A DNA stretch of 64,000 nt, taken from the NCBI RefSeq assembly GCF_964355755.1, contig NC_092678.1, positions 2,379,922 to 2,443,921 of the forward strand. Reading direction: 5' to 3'. The notes under the pieces were generated by a model, which saw only the letters and a list, made by a program, of their open reading frames with translations, had not been told where the DNA came from and searched no databases. The stretch comes from Antedon mediterranea (Eukaryota > Echinodermata > Crinoidea > Comatulida > Antedonidae). Positions 32,548 to 46,100 of this stretch are shown piece by piece; within the stretch, counting starts at the first letter, position 1, and every line of letters begins with the position of its first letter. A program made the position numbers and the translations under genes.

Positions 32548-34085
32548 TTAAAGAGCTGGCTTGGCCCATTTGTATGTACCGGTAAAAACAAAGTTATGTT
32601 TCTTAAGAAGTTCATCCGCTTCTGCAGGACCTCGTCTATAAACAAAAAAATGTATTATTATTAATATATTATTATAATAATTAACTGTTACTAATTAATT
32701 ATATATTCTAAGGGTTATCAGAAAACTTCGATTCTGTGAAGTATATCGTTCCTATAAATTTATTGCGTAAATAAAATTCAAGCTCTCACTAACAGGGCGA
32801 GCATCTTAACTGTTAGACCACAGAGGCTCCATAGTTAAACAAGTTCAAATAGCTATACATTGTTTATTGTCAAAGAGTGTTATTGATTTATTTATTTTCC
32901 AGTTTATCACTGAGTAGTTTCGTCATGCCTGTTAAATTTATATATACCATAACCGAGATACTCCTAGGGGGCTGGAAACATTATCAGGCTACAGTTAGGG
33001 GGTGGGCTTATACTCATGTATGGGATTATACTTGGGCATACAGTACATACACACCAATGCAATTGATAAGCATTGTCTACTTACCCTCCGTATTTATACT
33101 CAATTGGTTTCGGTTTATCGTTTTCAATTTTGTGCAAAAGTGGTGTAAAGATTCTCCATGCCTCGGCCAACTCATCACTAGAAATTTTTAAAAAAACAAT
33201 AAATTAGAGAGATATGATGTAACTTAATAATGAATTTGTCATGTTCACGAAACCATATTATTTCAACTACATTGGATAAACATACCTTCTGACAAAATGA
33301 ATTTGATGGCCACAGAAAACATCTAGAATCAACCTTTCATAAGCGTCCGGCATAGACACGCCTTTGTAACGAGAGCCGTAAGTAAGATCTAATTCAGTCT
33401 CCTCAACGTCAAAAGACATGCCTGGTTTCTTGGTCATCATTTTACAATAAACAGCTTCACCGGGTTGTACACGAATTACCAGCTCGTTACGCTTGCAATT
33501 ACCGCTGAAGATGTCTCCTGGTACGTCTTTAAACTGTACACGTACTTCAGCTTTTCTTTCATTCAAGGCTAAATATTGAAAAAGACTATTAGTTTAAAAC
33601 ATGTTCATTACCTAATGAAATTTGGATTAAATTAAGAAGGGGTCTGTTCTTGCTGCATAGCGCTGAATAAACCGTTTTTTTTCCCAAAGTATCAGTTTTA
33701 CGCAGACCGCATTTATACTAAATTTCTGCTCTCAATAAAGGTTAACAGCAGAAACAGGACCATGGTATTGCTTTTATCTTAGCTCTCATTACAAGGCTCT
33801 GATAGTAACACTCAAGTGGTCATATTCACCAATCACACTTAAGTATTAGGTCAATTAGGTCAATAAATATAAAAGGATTTCCTTATAGAAGAATGTTTTT
33901 AAATTTTAAGGGTTTTTCCCTTAGCCCAAGTGTGATTCGTGAATATGCCCACAGGTGTATGACTTCATGGAAAAACAATTATTCAAAATTCTTACCTTTT
34001 CCACATTTTAAGATAAAAGGTACACCTGAAAGATTAGTAAAGAAGAGTCAATTAATTAGTTTCATTGAAATAATATTATTATTAC

Positions 34086-34133
<48 letters not shown>

Positions 34134-37100
34134 AAATATCAGGCTTCTTAGTACAAACACCAAAGACGGCTTGCTTATTATTTTAGTTTTTTTTTTTCTA
34201 GCTGGATTTGCTGGATTTGGGAGATAAAAATGAGCACTAATAAAATCAGGTGATTCTTTTTTCAATTAAATAAGTGAATTTTTTACTAACCGTCCCATCT
34301 CTCATTTTGAATTTTGAAGACGGCCGTGGCAAATGTAGGAGTGACAGACCCTTTGGGAACAGTGGGATCATCAAGGTATCCTTCCTTGGCATCTACATCT
34401 CCATCTGGATCACCAACGTACTGACCTAACACAACATCATCTAAAGTTAAGGGTTCAATGCGCTTCAACACTTTTACCTATAAATGAATACAAAAAATTA
34501 TATATTTAAAGTTTACACTGTGAAGAGTTAAAACATGTCAACAATTGTATATACATAAGTTTACACTGTGAAGAGTTAAAACATGTCAACAATTGTATAT
34601 ACATAAGTTTACACTGTGAAGAGTTAAAACATGTCAACAATTGTATATACATAAAATCTAAGCTAATAAAACTAAGTTCTGAATATTGTATTCAATGTGA
34701 CTTGAGTCCAATGAGTGCGTAATGAGGCAGAGATTACTTTATTTGTTTTCACAAAATAAACTTTAAAATGATGCATAACTAATTCTGTAACATCAATTTA
34801 AGACCCTTTGATCCATTATTCAACAATAGCCTCATGGGGAATTATGCAACATAAAATTACAGTTATCAATTATTAACTTAGATTAGAAATGAAATTAAAT
34901 TCATAAAAAGAAAAACTTTTTTATACTCATGGCAAATTCATTCTCATGAATATATCATTTATCAAGCAATATCAATACATTAGTGCAAATTAAGTAATTA
35001 CATTATTTTATTGCACTATGATAACAAGTCAATCACAATACATTAAGGCTGATTATTCCTTATATTAATAAAATATATTAATTGTACTATAAATAGCTTT
35101 TTATACCTTCTCATCTCGTATGTCTTTTGCATCCGTTGACCCTGGTTTTTCCATTGCAAATAATGACAAAATTTGTAGAAGATGGTTTTGCATAACATCT
35201 CTGAAATTACATAAATATTATTTTCATTAATATATTAATATATAAGTGATAATATATAATATTACTGCCCTGTAGTCAGTGTCAACCATGCTTAAGCCTT
35301 GTTCACACTGGACTAGTCAGTGTCAACCATGCTTAAGCCTTGTTCACACTGGACCTTTTATGGTCAATTTAATCGCATAGCTTTACCCAATGTCATTGGA
35401 AGATTTTACCATTGTTCACGCAGTTAGATTTACCATAATTTTACCAAAATTTTACTGTGATGTAAAAAAAACCATTGACATTGTGTTAACATGAGTCGCA
35501 TGTTCGGATTGGACTTCTTAGCCATGTGGTTAGTATTACCAAGACCATGGTTAGTTTTACTGGACAGGCAGTGGTCGGTAAAAGTAACTATTGGACTTGG
35601 TTAATTTAACCTTGTGGGAATTGCAGGCAGTTTTCGGATTGGACTTCTTGGTCACTTAAGTTGGCGACTCGGTCCAGTGCAATCAATGCTTTAGTACCAT
35701 ACAAGATATTCTTTATAATATATTTTTTCCAATTCTCACTAACACCCTCAAAGAATTTCAATATACAGTACATGACTGAAAATCTTACTGTACCTTATAA
35801 TACCAAATTCATCAAAGTAGCCTCCCCTTCCAGTCGTTCCAAAGGGTTCTTTAAAGGTGATAATAACACTAGCTATGTTATCACGGTTCCAAACAGGTGC
35901 AAAAATGCGATTTCCAAACCTACACAAAAATAAAAAACAAAGAAATAACCCATGAATTTGATATAATAATAATAATGAGCTGATAGGCAGGGATGATCGG
36001 TGCGGCCTTCCAAGACTATGTCTATAATAGAATGTATAACAAACCAATCATCTGCTTTTCAATGTATATTATACCAAGGCAATCTAACAACAGGACACTA
36101 AGCTCGCCTTGCCAAGATAGGAACGTGTAACAGTCCTTTGATCTTATGTCTGGCTGCAACAAATACCAACAATACTGTACTATGTACATACTTTCCACAA
36201 CGAGCTGTGTCTGTTAACGGACGTTGAACTGATCGTGTCGCAGCCACAGATAAACCCTTTGATCTCCAGAGCTCAGCAGCCTCTTGTTAGATTATACTGT
36301 ATGTGTATTTTCTATTGTGTAATGCAATGGAGGGCACGCTAGTATAAGTTACAGTAAATGTCTTACACATTAAGTGCCACCAATCAAGTATGATGTACAT
36401 TCCCATATGTTAATAAACTACCTTACAAATACCTTAAAATCATTAAATTCTGCACCATTTCTTTGCCAAGATAATGATCAATACGGTACATCTGGTCTTC
36501 AGTGAATAACGCACTAAGGTGGTTAGAGAGGTCGGCAGATGATGCAGAGTCCTTCCCAAACGGCTTCTCAATAATCACACGTGTCCATCCTCTATTAACA
36601 TAACAAAATACAACTTGTGATGTGCCCATATATGGACATAATGATCATATCACTACCATATTTGAGCACATCACACTTTTCTAGTTTGATAGTGTAGACA
36701 GAGCTTTAAAGGTTACAATCAAACATATACACAAGATGCTCTACATAAACAAACAAATAAGTTTTAAACACGTTTTTGCAGTGGAGTTAATTTGTTTATC
36801 ATAACAAATCCCGACATCTAACAGGATTTGAACCCAGGACCCTATTACCCACTGTGTCACAACTCCGATATTTCAATACAAGTCATTGGATAATACTGTA
36901 CCTTTTGCTCATGCATTTTGCTTTGATGTGTTTTGTAACATCTTTGAAAACGCTTGGTGGAAGGGCGAGGTAGAACAGTCTGTTTGCAGGTTTGTCCTTT
37001 TTCTTATCTTCAATTGCTGTAAGTACATCATCTAAGTGTTCAAAGCCGTCTTCTTCTTTGTACGAACCCTTTACATAGCGATTCTGTTTAAAGAACTCAT

Positions 37101-40100
37101 CAAGTTTTGTGCGTTCGCCATCTTTCACCTAAAAATATTTAAATATTTAACTATTTTGTTCTGTAACAAATTTTAAAAACAGTTATACTTTGCAGGTTTG
37201 CCATCTTTCAGCTAAAAATGTTTAACATTGCATTTATACTTCTGGATGATAATGGTCTTATTCACCTTCATATATGGTTCAGATCTATTTTTAATATCAC
37301 TGATGGATAAAACCGATCGAGCATAACCAACAAAGATTGTGTTCTTTGGTAAGAGATCATCTTTAAAAAGCCACCTGCAATATTCAAAATAGTTCATGTA
37401 TAAATGTTTAATTAATCCACCTTCACAAAATTATGGAATTCAAATTCAAAACAGAACTAAGGGTAACATATTATAGTATATTAATATAAATGTGTTTATT
37501 ATTTCTTTTTAAAGACATTTAACAGTTCAAAGCTCTGTCTACCCTATCACATTTTATGATGACAAAAAAGTGTGATGTACCTAAATATTGTATGGTAGTG
37601 ATATGCCTAAATATGGTAGTGGTTTTGACATCATCAAGTCCATATATGGACACATCACATTATTTAAACTTTAAACTCCAACCACAGTATCAAAACCCAA
37701 CCACATTATATGGCTCAAATGAGGCAATTCTTTATATCTATCATCCATGGATTAGGCTAGTACTACATTTTTCAGTAATTTTAAATTTATATAAAACAAA
37801 ATATGCTTTTGCTTTGCTTTTCTTTCTGTTAGTCTTTCATTAATAAATAACTGGCCTTTGTTGTGATAATATTATAATTTAAATTACACATTACTTCCTT
37901 AACTGATGTTATCTTTACTATAGTGAGTTGGCTTTAATTAAAACTGCACAGTCACTCAGAACTCACAAACCAAGGCTTTATTTTACAGGTCAACAAATAG
38001 GTTAAACTAAGTGCAACAACTCAATTATCATTTATGTATGATACCTTTAGAATTTACGATAATTTTATATATTAAATTGTATGCTTACCACAATGTTGGG
38101 TAAATCTTTTTCTTGGCCAAGTCTCCCTGAAAAAAAAACAAATTGAAAATTGAATTGCCATTGTTGCCATATTAAATTATTGCATTCATATATCATACTG
38201 CACATACTTTATTGCCATTGTTGCCATATTAAATTATTGCATTCATATATCATACTGCACATACTTTATTGCCATTGTTGCCATATTAAATTATTGCATT
38301 CATATATCATACTGCACATACTTTATTGCCATTGTTGCCATATTAAATTATTGCATTCATATCATATACTGCACATACTTTATTGCCATTGTTGCCATAT
38401 TAAATTATTGCATTCATATAAACGGTCTGCTGTACCGTATATTGTTAATCTGCTTAACTCGAAATAATTGTTTTATATAGGATTTTTATAAGAAAATAAA
38501 TAAATTCATTTAAATTAATACTATTGTATATATTGCTTAAAATAAATTAAAACCTTGATAAATATTTTTAAAATACTAGATAAATTTTAATGATTAATGT
38601 ACAGTATATTTATTTTTCTTATGCATATTGTAAATTGTTTTGTATTTTTTATCTGTAATGTAAACTTTTTATATAATGTGCTACAATAATTTCAGACTTG
38701 TTCTGCTTTTTGTAATGTTTTATATACCGAAATAAATAAATAAATAAATAAATATATCATACTGTACATACTTTATTGCCATTGTTGCCATATTAAATTA
38801 TTGCATTCATATCATACTGTACATACTTTATTGCCATTGTTGCCATATTAAATTATTGCATTCATATCATATACTGCACATACTTTTGTACAAATCACTT
38901 CATATCACAAAAGGATAGATTGCATTTGCAGAATTTGCGGACAGTATTATAGTGCAGTTACACTTACAGTAAAATAATAGTATAGTACTTTATAGTATAA
39001 TACAGTATAGTATCAATACAGTATTAATATAGTAAAATAATAGTACAGTACTGTATTTTATATATAGTACAGTAATAGCATGATCAATAATACTATAGCA
39101 TAGCCAATAATAAATAGTACAGCAATAGTATAGTGCACTATACGATTTTATAATCACTCATAATATGAATCAATAGGTCAATTCTACTGTCACTTTAGAC
39201 CAGGTCACCAAGACAACTATTTGTTGTTTCCATGGTAACAGAGAGGCTGAACAAGCAAATATTAATTGCCAAAGACTGTACACTTCAATTAGCTATGTGA
39301 TAAAAAATTAATGCTTAATATATAAATTCTCATGGCTAAGTGAAGAGAGGAAGAGAGACTAAGTTTCTGCATGTTTTATTTTAGGTTAAAAAGTTAATTG
39401 GAACTTGACATATTAAAGCAATTTGTAGCCTAACACTTAACACACTCTTAACCCTTTTTTGTTGTTGAATTATTGACAGAAGGGAAATGTTACAAAACAT
39501 TATGAGTCCGAAAATAAATTTAAAAAAATGATTTAATATTACCGATGCTCCTAGGATGACAAAGATATGAGGCACCTCCTCCTGTTTCATGGTCTCCTTT
39601 AGCAAAGAAATACTGGTAACCTCCGCTGCGGCTTTTCCCTATAAAACACAATAAACAACAAATTAAAATGTATGTACCTTGGAATTTAAAAAGCCTTTCC
39701 AACTGAATACTGACTGAGAGTAAATAAAAATGGGAATACAGTTTTAAAACTCAAAAGCAATTAATACTATACCAAATTTGGTATTAACTTACATGTAGTA
39801 CCTCAATAACATGTTTGGTAATTAACATATGATATTGTATGTATTAAAAGTTTAATATTATTATTAATAAAATACTAACAAACAAACTGACACGTATACA
39901 GAAAGATATATTTAAGTTTTTAAAATATCAATCAATTAGTTTACAAACTAACTTTAAACCAAAATCAATACCAAATGTATTATATAATTTGTATTATTAG
40001 TATAGTATAATCCAAAATGCAGAACTAGACAAAAAAACGGAGTTCTTTTGGGTAAAAACTACAATAATTAATAAGGTTATAAAAAGAAATTTAATTTCAA

Positions 40101-43100
40101 TATTGCAACACTTAATTAACTTCCCCAGTAAATTTGTTTAAAAATGCTTTTTTCATTTTAAATATTTATATTTACAAGACCAGCATTAAATAATTAATTG
40201 AATAAATTATCATAAAATGCATACATGCACAAGTCTTGCATTAGTTACTGTAATTTTAGTACTAGAAAATGCAAAATATAACATTCAACTAAGTAACTGT
40301 AACTGTTTCCACTAAATACTGTGGAATAGCTTTGCATCGGGGTGTTGAGTAATTGGTCACATTTTGCCCTACTCTGACATAATTTGTACTTTATACTAAA
40401 AAGTAATTCTCGGGTGGGACTCAAATCTATGACCTTCAGATCACCAGCCTGGCGAGCGCTGAGGGCTAGTCCAGAGTAGTTTGGACATAAATGTAGGTGG
40501 TCAGTTGTGGACATGAGCATTGCAAAGGAGATCACGGAATACACTAACAGTGATCGCAAATAAAAAATGTTGAAATTATACAGTACTTAACGTAGAAAGA
40601 ATAAAACAATGCCTATTTGATGAGACATCAATGACAGATAATTTTTAAAGAATTAAAAGAAAACTAGAACCACAACATAATGGGACGAGAGTGGGAGAGA
40701 TGGGGAACTTGACAGTTCTCAAATTGAGTTATGCTGAGCCTGAGAAATTATTAGGTGTACTGTACTACTGTACATAGTATAACACAGACGGTGACAAAAT
40801 GTTGAAAATGATTAAAACAACACAATATCATAATAGCAGATGAACAAGAAAAAACACAAACTAACTGTAAGTGTGAATGAGGACCATGAGATCCTCAAAG
40901 AAAGTTGACTTGATGTCTACTGTAAAACTAAAGCTCTGTCCACACTATAAAACTAGTTTGACAAAAAAGTGTGATGTGCTCAAATATGGTAGTGATATGA
41001 CATCGTCATGTCCATATGGAAACATCACATTTTTTTGTAAGATTAAAGTTTGATACTGCAGACATTTAAGTATAACAATACATTACGGTACAAGAATGAC
41101 TTGATAATGTGACTGTATTCAATGAAAAACTGACATCGAAATGGAGGTTATTATTCATTATGTTTGTCTAGAATGTGGAGATATTTGTAAAACCATGGCT
41201 TATTCTTTATAAATAAAATACAAAATAAATAAATGCCTGAGTTGTTTCATTCAGCAGATAAATGAAGACTTTTCAATCACATAAACGCAATATGAAGTAC
41301 AAAACAACAACAAATAAGGTTACTAGCCAATTAGAATTGTTATAGCTTGTGTTGTAGTCATGGGCCTGTTTTTGCTGCTGCAAAAAATGAATAAATTACC
41401 CTGAATTTCTTTTTCATCAACAAACCACTGATTAGACTTATTTTTTTGGAAGCACATATTTCAAATAAATGGTTATTTGGTGCTATTCAGCAAAAACAGG
41501 CCCTATCACAACATTTTTTTTCAGTTTGTATTTTATGTAAACATTTGTTATGTTTGTTTGTTCTTGTTTCTTACGTAATCTAAATGTCCATATAATGTAA
41601 TGTTTTTAAAACAACTGATATAAATTTGAAAAGCGAGCGGAATGAGTATAACAATGCCATGCACGATACAAGCTTAAAAAATTGATACCTACGTCACAGA
41701 GAAAACAATTAATGATAAATTACTGTTACAAATATGATTATTTATATCAGTTTATGACACAGCTTCTAGTAGACTCCACTGTAAGGAAACAAAACATAAA
41801 ATGCCAAGCAAATAAAAATGATATACTGTATGTGACTGAATATAGTCCCAGGGGGTTGTTCCAAATGTAGGTTGGGGGTTGGATACTACAGTATTGACCA
41901 AATTGATGTGTCCATATTTAGCCTAAATTTGGAGGGGGACAGAATATACATAGAACATGGAATTATACTCTGTCATATACAGTATGGTAATAATAGTTTC
42001 ATTCTATTTCAACCATTTCTAATAGATGGATTGCCTCTTTTTACTGCATGCGTTTCTAAATCTAGTTGTATGGTGTATTTGTTGTACATGAGAATATTTC
42101 TGATTACTTAGGTGTACGGCCCATATGTCAAGGTACATTATTGACATCATTCTGCACTGCATTGTGGGTAATGATGATCTGGAATTTCCCATACAGAGTC
42201 TCCGAAAAATAAAGGAATAATTGGTTTAACTATTTCGAAATAGGAAGGCTCAAGCTATACAGTATTGTACGTGAATGAATACATTTTGCATATCTCAAGT
42301 GGTAATAATCATAGCCACTTGTTACAAGGAAGCTATCAGAGAAATTATAATTCAAATTTATATCCTGTTAGGAGGTATACAGACATTTTACTAACATTCT
42401 TGTCAATGAATACTTACGAAATCCATTGAAAAAAGACAAAGATAATTTATAATAGTTTCTATGAGTCAAAAAAAATATATCAATTTTGCCAAATGTTTAC
42501 ACATTATCGTGGACAAGAAGAGAACGCTAATTAATAACAATAATATAATAACAAAACTGATCAAGTAAGAGAAAGTTTCAAAAGTACTGTACTTTTGAAT
42601 ATCATCCAACAGTATAATGTACCTACCCTGATTGCCTGAATAATATTTTTTGATAAAAATGTACAAAGTAATTGTCCTGTTATTTTATACTTACCTAATG
42701 ACTACAGTTAAAGGCCTATGCTGAAATTGTAGCAATACTATTAATAGTACTAAAAACAGAGTATAAAATTTAACAGCCTCAACTCTCAAGTCATATAGTT
42801 ACTACTGTGTAGAAAGCAGGACAAAATACTGATCTATTAATTCAACATATACAGATCTTGCAGGTAGTTTGTTTTGAATTACAAATATAATGATGATGCT
42901 GGCATGCCTTCTAACTAGCTATTAGAAATTAATAATGTAAATGAGGTATTCACTGTGCTAATCACTAATTTGTATCATTATACATACATTAACAAGTTGT
43001 ACAGAAAAGCTGAGATGCTCTAAGTATGCTCAAATGACACTAGATTGGCTTACATATTAGGCTCTTCAATGGATAGGACGTCTAGTTACTCAAACATGAC

Positions 43101-46100
43101 GGTAGGTTTATTTGTGTTTGCTTGTTTCAATTTCCTGGGACGATACTGTTTTAGTATGTCACGATTTCAACAGTAGTTATTCTTTGGGACACCCTTATTC
43201 AGAGGGCACCCTCCTATAAAGGACAGGTAATACCCTAAGCAAGTGATTTTAAAGCACTTTCCTATGCAAGTCAATAAGATGCTCTAAGCATATTTTATTT
43301 TAAATATTACAGTCCGTCAATTATGTAAATATAGTACATTAGGTAAACCATAGATTGAGGACCATTAAACAATCAATATTCTATGAATGCATTCTGAAGT
43401 TAATTGAATATTAAAACTAAAGAGTAGATAGATTTTGTCTAGAGGGTGGAGCCTTTGTTGGAATCATTTTGTGTGTATACCATGGAGTAAAGAATTCATG
43501 GTCTATATGTAACAGGGTAACAGGTATGCTTATACCCAAATACTTGAATGATTTATCTGCTGAATCTGACTTGAATCTGAGAAACCTTGTGGGACCCATT
43601 AAAGTAAAAGCTGGAATGATAAATGACCATGCTATAAATAGATGAGTCACCTCATCCAAGTGGCGGGAAAATGGTCATGAATATTTAGTGTATAATGTTT
43701 CAGTATGGGTCAGTTCATAAATGGACAAGGGATTTTGTTAATTGATTTGCATTTTTAATAGTTTCTTTTTTGTATAACCGAACTTTAAATTGATAATTAC
43801 ATGTGTATGACTCGAGTTACAATACAATCGTTCTGTAAACTATGAAATAACGTTATGGTAAATGTATGTACCATCGGTTAAAAATTGTCATAGTACCCAA
43901 CTGGGAATGGATGACACTTACTAGTGCCTAGCCCAGAGTGAAGGTTTTCATCTCCTTCCGACTGGTTACTAGGTAAGCATCTATATTTTTATCTCTCTTA
44001 ATTTTAGAATTGTTTTACTATAGTTAATATAGTTGATTAGTTATTTGATGTTATACTATAGTTAATATAGTTGATTAGTTAATTGATTGTTACACTAGAC
44101 ACAACGCAATAGTAGCCTATACTGTCGTTAATGATACGATCACTGATGTTATCTTAAATAGTAACACTGTTTTTGTTATATCTCCTTCCGACTGGTTACT
44201 AGCTTCAATAAAAGAATTTAACTTTTCCAAACCAAGAACTGTCTCTGTGGATGATTTTATTGTGTTTGTGCCAGTGCTGCAGCTCCTGAAAATACTACGC
44301 GATAAAGCTACGACGCTAGTAGTACGAACCTGTTACATTTGGTGCCGTGACCAGGATTTGCTGTTCAGCCAGGAAGGGATCACTCTCAAGAAAGACTACG
44401 ATAAGTGCTGATTAGTCTTTTCTTGAGTTTTAACCAGCCATTTGGAAAGATGTGGATCTTACTCAACCTTACGTCCCTGAAGCTGCAGTACCAGAATCTG
44501 CTAATACAATATCCATAGAACAATAAGAAACACCATCTATCAACCCTGCTTCTGCCCAGGCATCTGTGGAACCGTCAGAAACTTCTCCTTCAACTGAGCA
44601 TGATATCACTCCCGTCGCAGTCGTCATGGATCATACTGATGATGATAACTCCTCAGGAGAAACACGTTCAGAACCAACCTTAAGTCTCCGACGTTCGAAA
44701 CGTGTAATTAAACCGCCAGACCGATACGGCTTTATTTCTAAGTGGCTCTGGGGAACCCCTACACTAACATCCCATGTGGGTTGTTTAGATGTTTGATTGT
44801 TTAAACTGTATTAATTTTGCTTGACACTTAACTTGTTTTTTTTATATAATTATGTCTGAGAGAAGACAATTTTACTTGATTTTTTAATTTTAATCTCAAT
44901 AGTTTAATTTGTTACCTTTATTGTATACTGTATCTTTTGTGTGATAATGTTTTTTTTAACATACTTGTTTGCCATGTGTATGGCTTGTGTTATGTTGGTA
45001 CATCACCTTGTGTTGGGTGGGATTGAACCTTCGAGTAGTAATCGCAGGATTTCGAGAAACTTCTGAAGTGTAAACGGGCACTTCTGTACACCGACTATTG
45101 TGGGTATGGCCACCCTTCAATAGTAATCCATTTGGATAAATTGTTATTGGTTGTTTCTAATAATTCTGCATAACTTGCTCTCATTGGTTCAATCAGGTAC
45201 AGGTATACTGTTGTGATATAACAGTTTCGTTTTTTTATAAATGCCATTTAGTTAAGTTTTTATTTTTTTGTTTTTTTATGTAATTCCCTATGATGTCATT
45301 TTCATTGTATAAATAGTGACTAAATGTACCGGTGTATTTAGGTTTAGGTTAATGCATTTGTATATCACTGAGATTTAGCAGATAAATGGGGGGTGAGTGT
45401 AACAGGGTAACAGGTATGCTTATACCCAAATACTTGAATGATTTATCTGCTGAATCTGACTTGAATCTGAGAAACCTTGTGGGACCCATTAAAGTAAAAG
45501 CTGGAATGATAAATGACCATGCTATAAATAGATGAGTCACCTCATCCAAGTGGCGGGAAAATGGTCATGAATATTTAGTGTATAATGTTTCAGTATGGGT
45601 CAGTTCATAAATGGACAAGGGATTTTGTTAATTGATTTGCATTTTTAATAGTTTCTTTTTTGTATAACCGAACTTTAAATTGATAATTACATGTGTATGA
45701 CTCGAGTTACAATACAATCGTTCTGTAAACTATGAAATAACGTTATGGTAAATGTATGTACCATCGGTTAAAAATTGTCATAGTACCCAACTGGGAATGG
45801 ATGACACTTACTAGTGCCTAGCCCAAAGTGAAGGTTTTCATCTCCTTCCGACTGGTTACTAGGTAAGCATCTATATTTTTATCTCTCTTAATTTTAGAAT
45901 TGTTTTACTATAGTTAATATAGTTGATTAGTTATTTGATGTTATACTATAGTTAATATAGTTGATTAGTTAATTGATTGTTACACTAGACACAACGCAAT
46001 AGTAGCCTATACTGTCGTTAATGATACGATCACTGATGTTATCTTAAATAGTAACACTGTTTTTGTTATATCTCCTTCCGACTGGTTACTAGCTTCAATA

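Noticed and set aside
32785-32832. tRNA-like sequence with an A box
   Set aside because: The B-box half is degenerate and the element could not be delimited, so it is mentioned only as a possible SINE relic.
32877-33191. 104-codon plus-strand frame
   Set aside because: Part of it lies opposite G6PD exon 12 (33085-33177) and it has no family resemblance.
35661-35933. 90-codon plus-strand frame
   Set aside because: Antisense shadow of G6PD exon 7 (35794-35919).
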